Source: G001797105 sp964528155 (GTDB lineage Bacteria; Chloroflexota; Anaerolineae; Anaerolineales; E44-bin32). From it: a DNA stretch of 64,000 bases. How positions within the stretch are numbered: the stretch's first letter is position 1; every line of letters starts with the position of its first letter. Made by a program: the position numbers and the translations under genes. Positions 62,720 through 64,000 of the stretch are shown piece by piece. A model generated the notes under the pieces. The model searched no databases. It had not been told where the DNA came from and worked only from the letters and a program-made list of their open reading frames with translations. The DNA lies in contig CAZGRL010000002.1 in NCBI GenBank assembly GCA_964528155.1, forward strand, positions 39,832-103,831. Direction: 5' to 3'.

Positions 62720-63883
62720 TTGCCCACGCCGATCGATCCGGTTGAACTGACGGAGAATGTGAAGCACCAGGCCCGACGCCTGGGGTTCGACCTCGTCGGC
62801 GTGACCACACCCGAACCCCCTGCCCACCTCGATGTCCTCGAAGCATGGCTCGAAGCCGACCGGCATGGCGAGATGGCCTATCTCGCCACCGACCGGGCGC
62901 GCCAACGGCGGGCCGAACCCAGGAGCATCTTGCCCGAGTGTGAAAGCATCCTCGTCGTCGGCGCCAATTGCCGCGGACAGAGCGCGCAGTCCACAACTGG
63001 GCGCGCTCGGATCGCGGCCTACGCCCAGGGGGAGGACTATCACACCATCCTGGTCGAGCGCCTGCAATCTCTTGTTGCCTACATCCGCGACCTCACCGGC
63101 TTGAAGGACCTCAGGTATCGCATCTACACAGACACAGGACCGATCATGGAGCGCGAGTTGGCCCAGCGTGCAGGGCTGGGCTGGATCGGCAAGAACACCT
63201 GTCTGATCAATCCTGAGCGAGGGTCGCATTACCTCCTGGCCGAGATCCTCCTGGGGACAAGGTTCGTACCCGACCGGCCCTTCTCGGCCGATCGGTGCGG
63301 CTCGTGCACGCGGTGCATCGAGGCCTGCCCGACGAAATGCATCTTGCCCGATCGCACATTGGATGCGACTCGCTGCATTTCTTATCTGACGATCGAGGTC
63401 AAGGGGACGATCGCGCAGGAGCTTCGGCCCCCCATCGGTGACTGGATCTTCGGTTGCGACATCTGCCAGGATGTCTGTCCATGGAACGTACGCTTCGGTG
63501 AACCGACGACCGACGCCGCATTCCAGCCGAGGCCTGTCCTGGCGAATGTCCGGCCAGAGGACTTCCTCGAGCTTCGTCCGGGCGACTGGAAGCGCGACCT
63601 CCGCCGCACTCCTCTCGTGAGGCCGAAGAGACGCGGCCTGGTACGCAACGCCGCCATCGTCGCCGGGAACCAGCGTAAGCCAGAGAGCGTTCAGCCGCTT
63701 TCGAGGGTTCTGCTTGGCGACTCCGACCCGATCGCGCGCTCGCACGCCGCGTGGGCCCTGGGACGGTTCTCAGACCCGGAGGCCCACTCCATGCTGCTCC
63801 AGGCTCAGTCTTCTGAGCAAGATCCTCAAGTCATGGCTGAGATCAAGGCCGCGCTCCGCCAAGTGGAGGCCGGCTCGGATTAG
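62720..63883 (+). CDS. queG: epoxyqueuosine reductase
   Basis: Cobalamin- and iron-sulfur-dependent enzyme doing the last step of queuosine formation (387 aa). Two 4Fe-4S ferredoxin motifs: CGSCTRCIEACPTKCI and CDICQDVCPWN, with GWIGKNTCLINPERGS before. A C-terminal HEAT-like repeat region (ARSHAAWALGRFSDPEA) contacts the tRNA in related enzymes. The TTG start has AGGAGGT about 9 nt upstream. It pairs functionally with tgt at 41.6 kb. Confidence 0.96.
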   Translation: MPTPIDPVELTENVKHQARRLGFDLVGVTTPEPPAHLDVLEAWLEADRHGEMAYLATDRARQRRAEPRSILPECESILVVGANCRGQSAQSTTGRARIAAYAQGEDYHTILVERLQSLVAYIRDLTGLKDLRYRIYTDTGPIMERELAQRAGLGWIGKNTCLINPERGSHYLLAEILLGTRFVPDRPFSADRCGSCTRCIEACPTKCILPDRTLDATRCISYLTIEVKGTIAQELRPPIGDWIFGCDICQDVCPWNVRFGEPTTDAAFQPRPVLANVRPEDFLELRPGDWKRDLRRTPLVRPKRRGLVRNAAIVAGNQRKPESVQPLSRVLLGDSDPIARSHAAWALGRFSDPEAHSMLLQAQSSEQDPQVMAEIKAALRQVEAGSD

Positions 63884-64000
63884 AAAGAGCAAGCTGTTAG
63901 CGGTTAGCGGTCAGCCGCCAGCTATCAGCGAACAGCCAAGAGCAATAGCAGGCTGCGGAAGAAAGCGAAACGAACAAGCGAATCATGTGCATGGTAACCC
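63884..64000. repeat. short degenerate repeat at the right edge
   Basis: Near-repeats of GTTAGCGGTTAGCGGTCAGC followed by the similar CAGCTATCAGCGAACAGC (about 63896-63934) make a low-complexity stretch after queG. No gene begins before the window ends. Confidence 0.4.

Noticed and set aside
1..64000. tRNA genes, rRNA genes and CRISPR arrays
   Set aside because: I scanned for T-loop sequences such as GGTTCGAATCC, conserved rRNA stretches and evenly spaced repeats, and found none; a covariance scan could still find a divergent tRNA.

Overview
The window looks like one scaffold of a GC-rich, free-living heterotrophic bacterium, most likely a Chloroflexota member of the Anaerolineae type. This is an inference. 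It rests on transmembrane Ser/Thr kinases with Pro/Thr-rich tails, lipoprotein solute-binding proteins with Val/Thr/Gln spacers, a geranylgeranyl-reductase-type flavoprotein beside other isoprenoid genes, and the absence of any LPS or outer-membrane gene. Two 10-N gaps (15041-15050 and 27663-27672) show it is a draft, probably metagenome-derived, assembly. I see no rRNA, tRNA, CRISPR array, transposase, integrase, phage or recognisable defence gene.

Layout. 0.3-9.7 kb: M48 and M29 peptidases, a receptor-like kinase, a geranylgeranyl-reductase-type flavoprotein, an XRE-cupin regulator, a NifX/NifB-fold protein, a secreted metallo-beta-lactamase-fold protein and a lipoprotein. 10.2-14.9 kb: a complete Aap-type polar amino-acid ABC importer (SBP, two permeases, ATPase). 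15.2-19.5 kb: M42 aminopeptidase, AzlCD exporter, a squalene/phytoene synthase and a cation-diffusion facilitator. 19.6-23.5 kb: a second kinase and a broken phenylacetate-type cluster (EthD-like, paaD, truncated paaC, enoyl-CoA hydratase). 23.9-27.4 kb: a solitary CpaF-type ATPase and a TGS-nucleoside kinase. 28.2-31.7 kb: gcvH-gcvPA-gcvPB behind a promoter, a tandem glycine riboswitch and an intrinsic terminator. 32.4-38.4 kb: a complete Liv branched-chain amino-acid importer followed by a formylglycine-enzyme-fold lipoprotein. 38.4-45.2 kb: alr divergent from an operon of SLC13 transporter, tgt, uppP and a PstS-like lipoprotein, then an MBL hydrolase. 45.4-50.6 kb: a tryptophanase-like lyase and a heterodimeric ABC exporter. 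50.7-56.7 kb: a dinB-family pseudogene, a double zinc-ribbon membrane protein, uvrA, msrB and a tiny channel-like membrane protein. 57.2-63.9 kb: a MacAB-like efflux set, a GltD-like flavoprotein and queG.

How the genes work together. The theme is uptake and use of peptides and amino acids: three metallopeptidases, two amino-acid importers, an AzlCD exporter, glycine decarboxylase under glycine control, a tryptophanase-like lyase and alanine racemase. tgt and queG are two steps of queuosine tRNA modification placed 20 kb apart. uppP and alr belong to peptidoglycan synthesis.

No wholly new system is evident. The strongest items for a second look are: the riboswitch-terminator overlap; the clean deletion junction that beheads paaC; a family of C/G-tract hairpins in intergenic DNA that also surrounds both assembly gaps; the three-lesion dinB pseudogene; the DFG-to-DFS kinase; and the small pore-like protein beside msrB.
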